This document shows, one piece after another, positions 1-5,472 of a stretch of DNA of 7,615 nucleotides. Location of the stretch: positions 1 to 7,615 of the forward strand of contig JAAYEX010000253.1 in NCBI GenBank assembly GCA_012728535.1. Reading direction: 5' to 3'. The notes under the pieces were generated by a model that saw nothing but the letters and a program-made list of their open reading frames with translations, searched no databases and was not told where the DNA came from. Source of the stretch: Clostridiaceae bacterium (GTDB lineage: Bacteria; Bacillota; Clostridia; Saccharofermentanales; DTU023). Numbering within the stretch: position 1 is the first letter of the stretch; every line of letters starts with the position of its first letter. The position numbers were made by a program, and so were the translations under genes.

Positions 1-1188
1 GTCTTGCACCAGCAATGCTTCTGCTACAGCCTGAGCCTGGTCAAGGTCTTCCTGGGTCGGGTTCCAGTTGACACGCAACTCGGCATCTACCACATCAAAA
101 CCGGCATCAGCCAGGCTTTCCTGAAGTATTTTGACTGATTCACCGGTCCAACCGTAACAACCGAAGGCGGCTGCCTTCTTGTTCTTGAATTTCAGAGATT
201 TGAGAAAGGTCAACCAGCCGTTGACACTGGACAAGACATCATTTAAGACTGTCGGTGATCCTACCGCAATAGCCCTGGACTTGAAGACCTCTGTCATAAT
301 TTCATTTTTGTCGGCTTTCGCAATATTAAATACCTTAACTCTTGTTTCAGGAGAAAGCTCATTGATGTGCCCGGCGATGGCGTTGGCCAGAGCAGTGGTG
401 CCTTCCCACATGGTTTCATAAACAATAGTGATCTGATCTTCCTGATAGGCATCAGCCCAAGTGGCATATTTTTCAACAATCTGTATTGGATTATCGCGCC
501 AGATCACACCGTGACTGGGAGCGATGATATCAATATCCAGATTAAGGGCGCCGATTTCTTCCAGCTTGCGAGTGACCAGAGCAGAGAAAGGGTTGAGAAT
601 GTTGGCGTAGTACTTCATGGCTTCCTTCTCCAGGAGGCAGGGGTCAGCAAGATCGTTAAAGAGCTCTTCTACTGCAAAATGCTGACCGAAGGCATCATTG
701 GAAAAGAGGATGTTGTCACCTGTCAGATAGCTGGCCATACTGTCAGGCCAGTGCAACATACGCATTTCGACAAAGACTAGGGACTTGCCGTTACCTACGT
801 CGAGGGTATCACCGGTTTTGACAATGTTGAAGTTCCAGTCTTCGTGATATTGACCCTTGAGACTTTTAACGGCGTTGGCCGTACAATAGATGGGTGTATC
901 GGGAATTTCCCGCATTAACAGAGGGAGAGAACCTGAGTGATCGACTTCGCCGTGCTGAACCACAATGTAGTCAATGTCTTTCAGATCTATTTCCTGCTTA
1001 AGATTATTTAAGAAATGCTCTCCGTGAGGTTTCCAGATTGTGTCCACAAGAACGGTTTTTTCTTCTTCGATCAGATAAGCATTCTGGCTGGAACCATTAA
1101 AGATACTATAGTCACTGCCGTGAAATTCTTGCAGTTCCCAGTCAATAAAGCCGATCCAGCTGACATTGTTCTTAACTTTCTTGCGCAT
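1..1188 (-). CDS. fprA: A-type flavodiiron protein (FprA family; O2/NO reductase), 3' end cut by window edge
   Basis: Flavodiiron proteins are soluble cytoplasmic enzymes that reduce O2 to water and/or NO to N2O, using electrons from rubredoxin or a related donor. I translated 396 codons on the minus strand without a stop; the family is usually about 400 residues, so only the last few are missing. The N-terminal metallo-beta-lactamase-like half shows all di-iron ligand positions: H79-x-E81-x-D83 (QHGEVDH), H146 (LHWPD), D165 (SNDAFGQH) and H226 (APSHG), the same numbering as classic members such as Desulfovibrio gigas ROO. The flavodoxin-like half begins near residue 252 with the FMN loop YETMWEGT, followed by GSPTVLND and FGCYGWTGES. 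There is no fused rubredoxin or reductase domain up to the edge, so it looks like a simple class A enzyme. The start ATG (1188-1186) follows an AAGGAG ribosome site. Whether it prefers O2 or NO cannot be read from the sequence. It is divergent from ric. Confidence 0.95.
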   Translation of the reverse strand, partial: MRKKVKNNVSWIGFIDWELQEFHGSDYSIFNGSSQNAYLIEEEKTVLVDTIWKPHGEHFLNNLKQEIDLKDIDYIVVQHGEVDHSGSLPLLMREIPDTPIYCTANAVKSLKGQYHEDWNFNIVKTGDTLDVGNGKSLVFVEMRMLHWPDSMASYLTGDNILFSNDAFGQHFAVEELFNDLADPCLLEKEAMKYYANILNPFSALVTRKLEEIGALNLDIDIIAPSHGVIWRDNPIQIVEKYATWADAYQEDQITIVYETMWEGTTALANAIAGHINELSPETRVKVFNIAKADKNEIMTEVFKSRAIAVGSPTVLNDVLSSVNGWLTFLKSLKFKNKKAAAFGCYGWTGESVKILQESLADAGFDVVDAELRVNWNPTQEDLDQAQAVAEALLVQD

Positions 1189-1246
1189 TAAAAAATCTCC
1201 TTACATAAATTGTGCTTATTTGATGTTCCGGATTTATTATCATCTA

Positions 1247-1255
1247 ATCATAGCA
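1247..1255 (-). promoter_or_regulatory. Candidate extended -10 promoter for fprA
   Basis: Read on the minus strand, TGC is followed directly by TATGAT, an extended -10 element one base from the TATAAT consensus. No good -35 is visible, which extended -10 promoters tolerate. It would place the transcript start near 1240 and give a leader of about 50 bases before the ATG. A second minus-strand TATAAT lies at 1305-1300, but it lacks both the TG extension and a -35. Confidence 0.4.
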
Positions 1256-1324
1256 AAGAATTTAAAAATGAAACTAATATTTTTTGTTAAGAGTTACAGA
1301 TTATAGAATACAAAGGGGGAAGCT

Positions 1325-1384
1325 ATGTTACTGGTGTTTTGGTCAGTTGATGCTATAGTCGAACTAACGATTAGGTCACTTTAA
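1325..1384 (+). CDS. Possible 19-codon upstream ORF (leader peptide) before ric
   Basis: An ATG preceded by a purine-rich AAAGGGGGA ribosome-site-like stretch (1312-1320) opens a 19-codon frame encoding a mostly hydrophobic peptide (MLLVFWSVDAIVELTIRSL). Its TAA stop (1382-1384) overlaps the AAGGAGG ribosome site of ric (1383-1389), an arrangement seen in translationally coupled leaders. Against it: a reading frame this short arises easily by chance, I see no amino-acid run that would suggest classical attenuation, and it is unknown whether the transcript start lies upstream of it. Treat it as a hypothesis. Confidence 0.25.
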   Translation: MLLVFWSVDAIVELTIRSL

Positions 1385-1396
1385 GGAGGCAAGCTT

Positions 1397-2053
1397 ATGA
1401 TTAGCCAACATATGACGATTGCGGAAGCGGTCAAAAATAATCCTGATATCATTAATCCCTTGTCTGAATATGGCATCGACTATTGTTGTGAAGGTGCGAA
1501 AAAACTCAGTGATGCCATGAAAGTTAACAATATCGATCCCGATATAATAATCACACAGTTGAATAACGTTAGGGATCCTGATACTAACCTTGACTTCAAG
1601 AAAGCTCTGCGAATGGACCGGCCTGAAGATAAAAAGAAGCTGATTGCCCATATTATCAAGCACCACCACCGCTTGGAAGAGAAGCTCCTCTCAGAGATTG
1701 GCGAATACTTACCGATTCTGCTCCGGGTGCATTATGAAGAGCATAGTGACGAGCTCTCCCGCCTGTACAAGAAGTTTTCACAGCTGAACGCTGAACTGAC
1801 AGTTCACTTGGCGAATGAAGAGCGTGCTGAGTTTCAGCGCATACTTGAAGATGAGGACTTTGACAGGTCGACGATGCTCGCTGAACACGATATAATCGCC
1901 GGCCTTTTGCACGATGTGAAACGTATGACCAATGATTTCACCCCGCCTCCCGATTGCTGCCAGACCTATGAGTTGGCTTTTGCCAGGCTTAAGGAATTGT
2001 ATGAGGATATTCACCAGCATTTCTTCCTGGAAAATAACATCCTCTTTGTGTAA
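1397..2053 (+). CDS. ric: RIC-family di-iron protein, repair of iron centres (YtfE/ScdA)
   Basis: RIC proteins help restore Fe-S and di-iron centres damaged by NO or peroxide, and are cytoplasmic. The 218-residue length matches the family (about 220). Residues 1-57 are the ScdA_N/DUF542 domain with its hallmark motif YGIDYCCEG (paired C30-C31). Residues 78-216 form a hemerythrin-like four-helix bundle. Likely di-iron ligands by alignment with E. coli YtfE are H90 (within an HHH run at 89-91), H112 or H116, H137, E141 (HLANEE), H164 (AEHD), H208 and E212 (HQHFFLEN). The start ATG follows AAGGAGG with an ideal 7-base spacing. The gene stands alone; secG downstream has its own candidate promoter. 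Its divergent partner is a flavodiiron protein, which fits a joint role in O2/NO stress. Regulation by an NO or redox sensor is likely from the family, but I cannot recognise an operator. Confidence 0.93.
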   Translation: MISQHMTIAEAVKNNPDIINPLSEYGIDYCCEGAKKLSDAMKVNNIDPDIIITQLNNVRDPDTNLDFKKALRMDRPEDKKKLIAHIIKHHHRLEEKLLSEIGEYLPILLRVHYEEHSDELSRLYKKFSQLNAELTVHLANEERAEFQRILEDEDFDRSTMLAEHDIIAGLLHDVKRMTNDFTPPPDCCQTYELAFARLKELYEDIHQHFFLENNILFV

Positions 2054-2093
2054 ATACAGTTACAGCTTCGAGAGTGAAAGTTTAACAAATGAT

Positions 2094-2123
2094 TTGCCTT
2101 TTTACCCATCTCTGTGATATCAT
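2094..2123 (+). promoter_or_regulatory. Candidate secG promoter
   Basis: TTGCCT (2094-2099, -35) is followed after 18 bases by TATCAT (2118-2123), one base from the -10 consensus and preceded by TGA, so it is an extended -10. The start would fall near 2130, about 27 bases before the secG ATG. No terminator is visible between ric and secG, so read-through from ric is also possible. Confidence 0.45.
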
Positions 2124-2156
2124 CATTCGGCGTATAGTAGCTTATGGAGGTTAGCA

Positions 2157-2408
2157 ATGGATACCATACAAATAGTCCTCGGCGTCATTTATGTCATCGT
2201 CTGCATAGGACTCATTATTACAGTCATGTTTCAAGAATCCTCATCTAAAGGTTTGGGTGCGCTCTCAGGCGAAAGATCAGACACTTTTTATGGAAAAACA
2301 AAGAAAAACAGCCGTGATGCAATCCTGTCCCGTTTGACTGTTGTGTTCGCCGTATCATTCGCAGTGTTGTCGATGGTCCTCTATCTATTGACCGGCCGGG
2401 GAATATAG
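2157..2408 (+). CDS. secG: Protein translocase subunit SecG
   Basis: SecG is the small accessory subunit of the SecYEG channel in the cytoplasmic membrane and helps SecA-driven export. The 83 residues fit the family (about 75-85 in Firmicutes). Two membrane segments are visible, at about 5-24 and 60-79. They are joined by the conserved cytoplasmic loop: QESSSKGLGALSG (26-38), then the DTFYGK region and the DAxLSRLT element leading into the second helix. The ATG has GGAGG (2146-2150) at a 6-base spacing. In many Firmicutes secG is followed by rnr and smpB; here it ends at a terminator and is a single-gene unit. Confidence 0.95.
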   Translation: MDTIQIVLGVIYVIVCIGLIITVMFQESSSKGLGALSGERSDTFYGKTKKNSRDAILSRLTVVFAVSFAVLSMVLYLLTGRGI

Positions 2409-2436
2409 CTGATTTAGAGTTTTTTAATAAAAAGAT

Positions 2437-2461
2437 AAAAAGAGCCGAATGGCTCTTTTTT
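2437..2461. terminator. Intrinsic terminator of secG, probably bidirectional
   Basis: A 10-bp perfect stem (AAAAAGAGCC pairing with GGCTCTTTTT) closes a 4-base GAAT loop and ends in a T run on the plus strand. On the minus strand the same stem also ends in T-rich sequence, so it can serve both secG and the convergent HPr-like gene ending at 2485. Confidence 0.9.
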
Positions 2462-2484
2462 GATTGTGCTTACTCAATCTGTTT

Positions 2485-2739
2485 CTATGATTGCTTGTCC
2501 GGATTGTACTCACAAATAGAAAATGGAGCCAGACGCTCCATTAGTTCAGCCGGCACATCGTCTCTCATTTCAACAGTGACGGGCTCGTTCAGATTCAAGC
2601 TGAAAATTCCCATAATCGATTTTGCGTCAACAACATATGGTCCGGATACGATACTGATCTGACCGGGGTACTGGTTGACGAGCCGAACAAAATTTTTAAC
2701 TCGTTCTATAGATGAAAGCAAAACTTGACAACGTTGCAT
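2485..2739 (-). CDS. HPr-like domain protein lacking the phosphorylatable histidine
   Basis: This 84-residue protein has the size and pattern of HPr, the PTS phosphocarrier, but is probably not a phosphocarrier. The recognisable part is VVDAKSIMGIFSLNL (36-50), which matches the HPr segment around regulatory Ser46 (KSIMG, here S41), followed by a beta strand (PVTVEM) and a C-terminal helix (VPAELMERLAPF). The region where HPr carries His15 (GIHARPA) reads LLSSIERVKNF, and the whole protein contains no histidine. PTS transfer from enzyme I is therefore ruled out. Phosphorylation of S41 by HPr kinase, as in Crh (the Bacillus catabolite co-regulator that lacks His15), is conceivable but unproven. 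Start: the ATG at 2739-2737 is preceded by GGAGG with a short 4-base gap. It converges on secG and diverges from mtaB. The family assignment is good; the function is unknown. Confidence 0.8.
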   Translation of the reverse strand: MQRCQVLLSSIERVKNFVRLVNQYPGQISIVSGPYVVDAKSIMGIFSLNLNEPVTVEMRDDVPAELMERLAPFSICEYNPDKQS

Positions 2740-2793
2740 ATGACCTCCGAAATTACCTATTTCAGTTTATATGAAAGCGGAATAATATACTAG

Positions 2794-2812
2794 GATACAT
2801 GTCTTTTGTATC
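2794..2812. promoter_or_regulatory. 19-bp inverted repeat in the divergent HPr-like/mtaB gap, operator candidate
   Basis: GATACA and TGTATC form perfect 6-bp arms separated by 7 bases (TGTCTTT). The repeat lies 55 bases upstream of the HPr-like start and 63 bases upstream of mtaB. On the minus strand its distal arm sits 17 bases from a TATATT -10-like hexamer (2789-2784), so a bound protein would cover the -35/spacer of an HPr-like promoter. The surrounding gap (2740-2875) is very A+T-rich, which makes short repeats more likely by chance. Confidence 0.35.
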
Positions 2813-2875
2813 ATAATCAGGGTCGATGATATGCTGCATATATTATGATAATAATATTGTTTAGAAAGTTTATTA

Positions 2876-4234
2876 ATGGATAAAAAAGAGCAAATTAAAT
2901 TTGCCTCGCTGGCTTTGGGTTGCAAGACTAATCAATATGAGTTGGATGCTCTCAATGACGAAGCAGCGGCTGCCGGATTCCAAACGGTAGCTGCTGATGA
3001 CGTTGCGGATGTTTATGTCTTGAATTCATGTACGGTGACAGCAGAGGCCGGCCGTAAATGCAGGCAGATGCTGCGACGCTTTCGCAAACAAAATCCGGAG
3101 GCACTCATTGTCTGCAGTGGCTGCCATTCTGAACTTTATGACCTGGGATCGCTATGCGATCTCTCTATAGGAACGGTTGGACGTTCACAGTTACTGGATG
3201 AGATCATTGCGAGACTTGCAGAAGCTGAGGCTCCTGATGCTGAGCCGCTGCGACAGGAACGATTTGTTGTCGAAACTGAAAACCCTTTATGGAGACAGTA
3301 TGAGGAATTATCCGGCACGGCATATGCAGAAGAGACTCGTGCTTACTTGAAAATACAGGATGGCTGTGACAACCGCTGTTCTTATTGCGCTACCACGTTG
3401 GCGCGCGGTCCTGCGCGCAGCCGGCGGCCTGAGGCGATTATCCGCGAAGCAGAGAGACTTGTAGCCGCAAATTACGGAGAGCTGGTGCTGACCGGAACAA
3501 ACCTTAATTCTTATGCCTGTGATTGGCAGCGGCATGACCCCGAATCCCCCGGGCTGATCGATCTTCTGGAAGAACTAAACCGGATTCCGGGCCTGATTCG
3601 ACTACGGTTGAGTTCTATTGATGCTGCAGGAATTATTTCAGACGAGTTCATGAAACGTTATGCCGGAATGGAACGCGCCTGCCCCCATTTCCATCTTTCC
3701 CTGCAAAGTGGTTGCAACAAGATACTGCGTGCTATGCGAAGGCGCGACACGCGCGAAAGCTTTCGTATGGCCGTACAGACGATACGTAAATACTTACCCA
3801 AGGCGGGTATCAGTACGGATATTATTGTCGGTTTTCCGGGAGAGACAGAGGAAGACTTCCAGGAAACCATGGATTTTTGTGAGGAAATGAACTTCATGCG
3901 AATTCATGTCTTCCGCTTTTCACGGCGCGAAGACACGGCAGCTTATGATATGCCTGATCAACTGCACGGTGATATCAAGCGTGAACGGGCTGAAAGAATG
4001 CATGCACTTGCCGAACAGCTGGCTCACCGGGCAATCGACAAAAGCCTGGGTGAAAGCAGAAGTGTCTTAGCTGAAAGAGATGATGAGTTGGGAAGATGGC
4101 ATGGTTATACGGAAGACTATCTTCCGGCAATTGTCTTGCCTGACAAAGTCGGCGCGATATCGCGGGGTGATCTGCTTAAGGTCAGATTGTGCGAGCGCTG
4201 TGACTCTTTTGTAATAGCTAGGGTATCTGATTGA
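2876..4234 (+). CDS. mtaB: tRNA N6-threonylcarbamoyladenosine(37) C2-methylthiotransferase MtaB (radical SAM)
   Basis: MtaB adds a methylthio group to t6A at position 37 of ANN-decoding tRNAs, forming ms2t6A; it uses two 4Fe-4S clusters and S-adenosylmethionine. The 452 residues show the full order. The N-terminal MTTase domain has cluster cysteines C16 (LGCKTNQYE), C52 (NSCTV) and C83 (CSGCHSE). The radical SAM core has C164-x3-C168-x2-C171 (CDNRCSYC) followed by LARGPARSR, then LTGTNL, LSSIDA, HLSLQSGCNKILRAMRR and TDIIVGFPGET. A C-terminal TRAM-like RNA-binding region spans about 388-450. LGCKTNQYE favours MtaB over MiaB or RimO. The residues after the SAM cysteines read ATTLARG, where the family usually has a CIIPxARG-like stretch. 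The ATG is the only possible start, since an in-frame stop lies at 2852-2854; its ribosome site (AGAAAG) is weak. ireB starts 39 bases downstream and may be cotranscribed. Confidence 0.92.
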   Translation: MDKKEQIKFASLALGCKTNQYELDALNDEAAAAGFQTVAADDVADVYVLNSCTVTAEAGRKCRQMLRRFRKQNPEALIVCSGCHSELYDLGSLCDLSIGTVGRSQLLDEIIARLAEAEAPDAEPLRQERFVVETENPLWRQYEELSGTAYAEETRAYLKIQDGCDNRCSYCATTLARGPARSRRPEAIIREAERLVAANYGELVLTGTNLNSYACDWQRHDPESPGLIDLLEELNRIPGLIRLRLSSIDAAGIISDEFMKRYAGMERACPHFHLSLQSGCNKILRAMRRRDTRESFRMAVQTIRKYLPKAGISTDIIVGFPGETEEDFQETMDFCEEMNFMRIHVFRFSRREDTAAYDMPDQLHGDIKRERAERMHALAEQLAHRAIDKSLGESRSVLAERDDELGRWHGYTEDYLPAIVLPDKVGAISRGDLLKVRLCERCDSFVIARVSD

Positions 4235-4260
4235 TGTTAAACTGTATAAAGCAAGAAAAT

Positions 4261-4266
4261 GGAGGG
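4261..4266 (+). promoter_or_regulatory. Ribosome binding site that fixes the ireB start at 4274
   Basis: GGAGGG lies 7 bases before the ATG at 4274. An in-frame ATG at 4259 would place this site inside the coding region and has no ribosome site of its own, so 4274 is the better start. Confidence 0.85.
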
Positions 4267-4273
4267 ACTTTTA

Positions 4274-4528
4274 ATGGATCAAGGTGATACAGCCCGCTTC
4301 GAAATTATTACCGACCGTAAACAGCAAGCACACGATATTATGGCGGAAGTTATGATTTCCCTGGAGGAAAAAGGCTATAACCCGATCAATCAGCTTGTTG
4401 GCTATTTCCTCTCCGGCGACCCTACTTATATCACTAACCATAAGGGTGCCCGTGGAGTAATCAGACGCATGGAGCGTGATGATTTGCTGGCGGTAATAAT
4501 CAAGGATTATGTCGAGCAACTCGATTAG
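4274..4528 (+). CDS. ireB: IreB family regulatory phosphoprotein (UPF0297/YrzL)
   Basis: IreB is a small dimeric cytoplasmic protein. In Enterococcus faecalis it is phosphorylated by the PASTA kinase IreK and affects cephalosporin resistance; in most Firmicutes its role is unknown. The 84 residues match the family length. The hallmark block runs from KGYNPINQLVGY (33-44) through FLSGDPTYI (45-53), and the arginine-rich segment ARGVIRRMERDDLL follows at 59-72. The N-terminal tail carries one threonine (T6), near the threonines phosphorylated in the enterococcal protein, so phosphorylation is plausible but inferred. The gene ends 3 bases before ruvX, the classic yrzL-yrrK order of Firmicutes. 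The usual upstream neighbour alaS is replaced here by mtaB. Confidence 0.93.
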   Translation: MDQGDTARFEIITDRKQQAHDIMAEVMISLEEKGYNPINQLVGYFLSGDPTYITNHKGARGVIRRMERDDLLAVIIKDYVEQLD

Positions 4529-4531
4529 CAT

Positions 4532-4957
4532 ATGAGAGCTCTGGGGATTGACTTCGGTTTACGCCGTGTAGGCATTGCTTTGAGCGATCCTTTACGGATT
4601 GTAGCGTCTAGACATTCAACGCTGATTTGGAATGGCAAGGATTTAGATGCGCTGTTAGAGCGTATCTTTCTTCTTTGTGAAGAAAATCAGGTTAACACTA
4701 TTGTTGTAGGCTATCCGCTGCGAACTGACGGGGATAAAAGTCCCATGACCGACCTGACTGTGAGTTTTGCCGAGCGACTCAGGGAAGGTGGCAGGGAAGT
4801 GGTTCTGGTCGACGAGAGATATACATCACTTATGGCCGGCCAGATTCTCCAGGAGACTAAGAAAAATAAAGGGCGTGACAAAGGACTGATTGACCGGATT
4901 GCTGCTGAAATAATTCTGCAGGACTATTTGGAAAGTGAGCGAGATTGTGCTCTTTAG
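4532..4957 (+). CDS. ruvX: Putative pre-16S rRNA nuclease / Holliday junction resolvase RuvX (YqgF/YrrK)
   Basis: The YqgF/RuvX family has an RNase H-like fold; members are reported to process the 5' end of pre-16S rRNA, and Holliday-junction cleavage has also been proposed. The 141 residues are of normal length. Family motifs are present: IDFGLRRVGIALSDP (6-20, with the first acidic active-site residue D7), IVVGYPLRTDG (57-67), VDERYTS (93-99, D94) and the C-terminal DRIAAEIILQDYL (121-133, D121). The TDG and YTS forms are small variations on the usual NMDG and LTT. It starts 3 bases after ireB with only a weak ribosome site inside the end of ireB, so translation is probably coupled. It is followed by a 137-base gap with its own promoter signals. 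Confidence 0.94.
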   Translation: MRALGIDFGLRRVGIALSDPLRIVASRHSTLIWNGKDLDALLERIFLLCEENQVNTIVVGYPLRTDGDKSPMTDLTVSFAERLREGGREVVLVDERYTSLMAGQILQETKKNKGRDKGLIDRIAAEIILQDYLESERDCAL

Positions 4958-4963
4958 GCTACA

Positions 4964-4975
4964 CGCGTTAACGCG
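4964..4975. promoter_or_regulatory. Perfect 12-bp palindrome CGCGTTAACGCG, operator candidate
   Basis: The self-complementary sequence CGCGTTAACGCG ends 7 bases before the TATAAT of the next promoter, so it covers the spacer/-35 zone. No T run follows, so it is not a standard terminator. A dimeric repressor or activator bound here would directly control the DUF1292 transcription unit. Confidence 0.4.
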
Positions 4976-4979
4976 CATC

Positions 4980-4988
4980 TGTTATAAT
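4980..4988 (+). promoter_or_regulatory. Extended -10 promoter (TGTTATAAT) for the DUF1292-CPBP unit
   Basis: A consensus TATAAT (4983-4988) is preceded by TG at the extended -10 position. The -35 region at 17-base spacing (TACACG) is poor and is partly covered by the palindrome at 4964-4975. The predicted start is near 4995, leaving a leader of about 100 bases before the ATG at 5095. Confidence 0.6.
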
Positions 4989-5007
4989 CTGCCCTAAGCT
5001 CAGAAAA

Positions 5008-5020
5008 CATATATTTGAAC
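5008..5020 (+). repeat. 13-bp direct repeat, copy 1 (CATATATTTGAAC)
   Basis: This copy is identical to the one at 5064-5076, with 56 bases start to start. It lies in the predicted untranslated leader, about 13 bases after the expected transcript start. Confidence 0.6.
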
Positions 5021-5063
5021 GACAGCTAATGTCTTACTAGTTGCTGCCGCCAAATTGTTTGAG

Positions 5064-5076
5064 CATATATTTGAAC
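5064..5076 (+). repeat. 13-bp direct repeat, copy 2 (CATATATTTGAAC)
   Basis: The second identical copy ends 4 bases before the AGGAGG ribosome site (5081-5086) of the first DUF1292 gene. A protein or RNA binding here could affect translation initiation. A 13-base exact match within 70 bases is unlikely by chance, although the A+T richness lowers its weight. Confidence 0.6.
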
Positions 5077-5094
5077 TAATAGGAGGAATTATAT

Positions 5095-5472
5095 ATGGAT
5101 TTTTTAAAACTCTACTACAGCCCTAATCACGAGGGATGCTCTTGTGGCCATGGTCACGGAGACCATGATGATTTTGATGGGTCTTTCGAGGATTCCGAGA
5201 TTATTTTGGTAGATCCCGAAACTAATGAAGAATTTGCCTTTATCTTCTATGACAATTTTGTTTTCGAGGATGAAGAATACTGTGTTCTGGTTACAAAAGA
5301 AGATGAAGAAGACGAAGAGTCCTTTTCCTGGCTGATTATGCAGTATAGCTGCGATGAAGATGGCGAAGAAGCCCTGATCAGTCTGGATGAGGAAGATGAA
5401 GACCGTATCTACGCAGTATACGAAGCCATACTCGACGAAATGGACGAGGAAGAGGAGAATGAAGAGGAGTAA
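5095..5472 (+). CDS. DUF1292 family protein (YrzB-like), strongly acidic, with Cys/His-rich N-terminus
   Basis: DUF1292 proteins are small, acidic cytoplasmic proteins of unknown function that accompany yrzL and yrrK in Firmicutes. This 125-residue member shows the domain at about 34-115: SEIILVDPETNEEFAFIFYDNFVF, then EYCVLVT, then a variable acidic loop, a second strand pair (SWLIMQYSCD) and a terminal helix (RIYAVYEAILDEM). Two features stand out. An N-terminal insertion, CSCGHGHGDHDD (15-26), could bind a metal ion. A Glu-rich tail of about ten residues ends the protein. The start has a strong AGGAGG at 8-base spacing. The gene overlaps the next one by 14 bases, and its tail codons supply that gene's ribosome site. 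It is likely transcribed from the promoter at 4980. Function unknown. Confidence 0.85.
   Translation: MDFLKLYYSPNHEGCSCGHGHGDHDDFDGSFEDSEIILVDPETNEEFAFIFYDNFVFEDEEYCVLVTKEDEEDEESFSWLIMQYSCDEDGEEALISLDEEDEDRIYAVYEAILDEMDEEEENEEE
5446..5450 (+). promoter_or_regulatory. Ribosome site for the second DUF1292 gene, inside the Glu-rich tail codons of the first
   Basis: GAGGA lies 8 bases before the ATG at 5459 and is itself part of GAG/GAA/GAC codons of the upstream gene. It supports 5459 over the longer in-frame ATG at 5387, which has no ribosome site and would add a basic stretch read out of frame from the upstream gene. Confidence 0.6.

Noticed and set aside
367..780. 137-codon plus-strand frame inside the flavodiiron gene
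   Set aside because: The minus-strand frame carries all flavodiiron ligands and motifs in order, so this is a shadow.
1220..1233. FNR-type half site TTGAT in the fprA-ric gap
   Set aside because: The expected ATCAA partner half is absent; only one half matches.
1234..1248. PerR-like box in the fprA-ric gap
   Set aside because: TTATTATCATCTAAT matches only about 9 of the 14 fixed positions of the PerR consensus and lacks the second half; in A+T-rich DNA this is expected by chance.
1376..1669. 97-codon minus-strand frame over the start of ric
   Set aside because: It overlaps the well-supported ScdA_N domain of ric and has no family resemblance.
4259..4273. Longer start for ireB (adds MEGLL)
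   Set aside because: The extra codons are the ribosome site itself (GGAGGG), and the family N-terminus fits the ATG at 4274.
4964..4990. Palindrome after ruvX as a transcription terminator
   Set aside because: There is no T run after it, the stem would have almost no loop, and a promoter -10 follows directly. An operator is a better reading.
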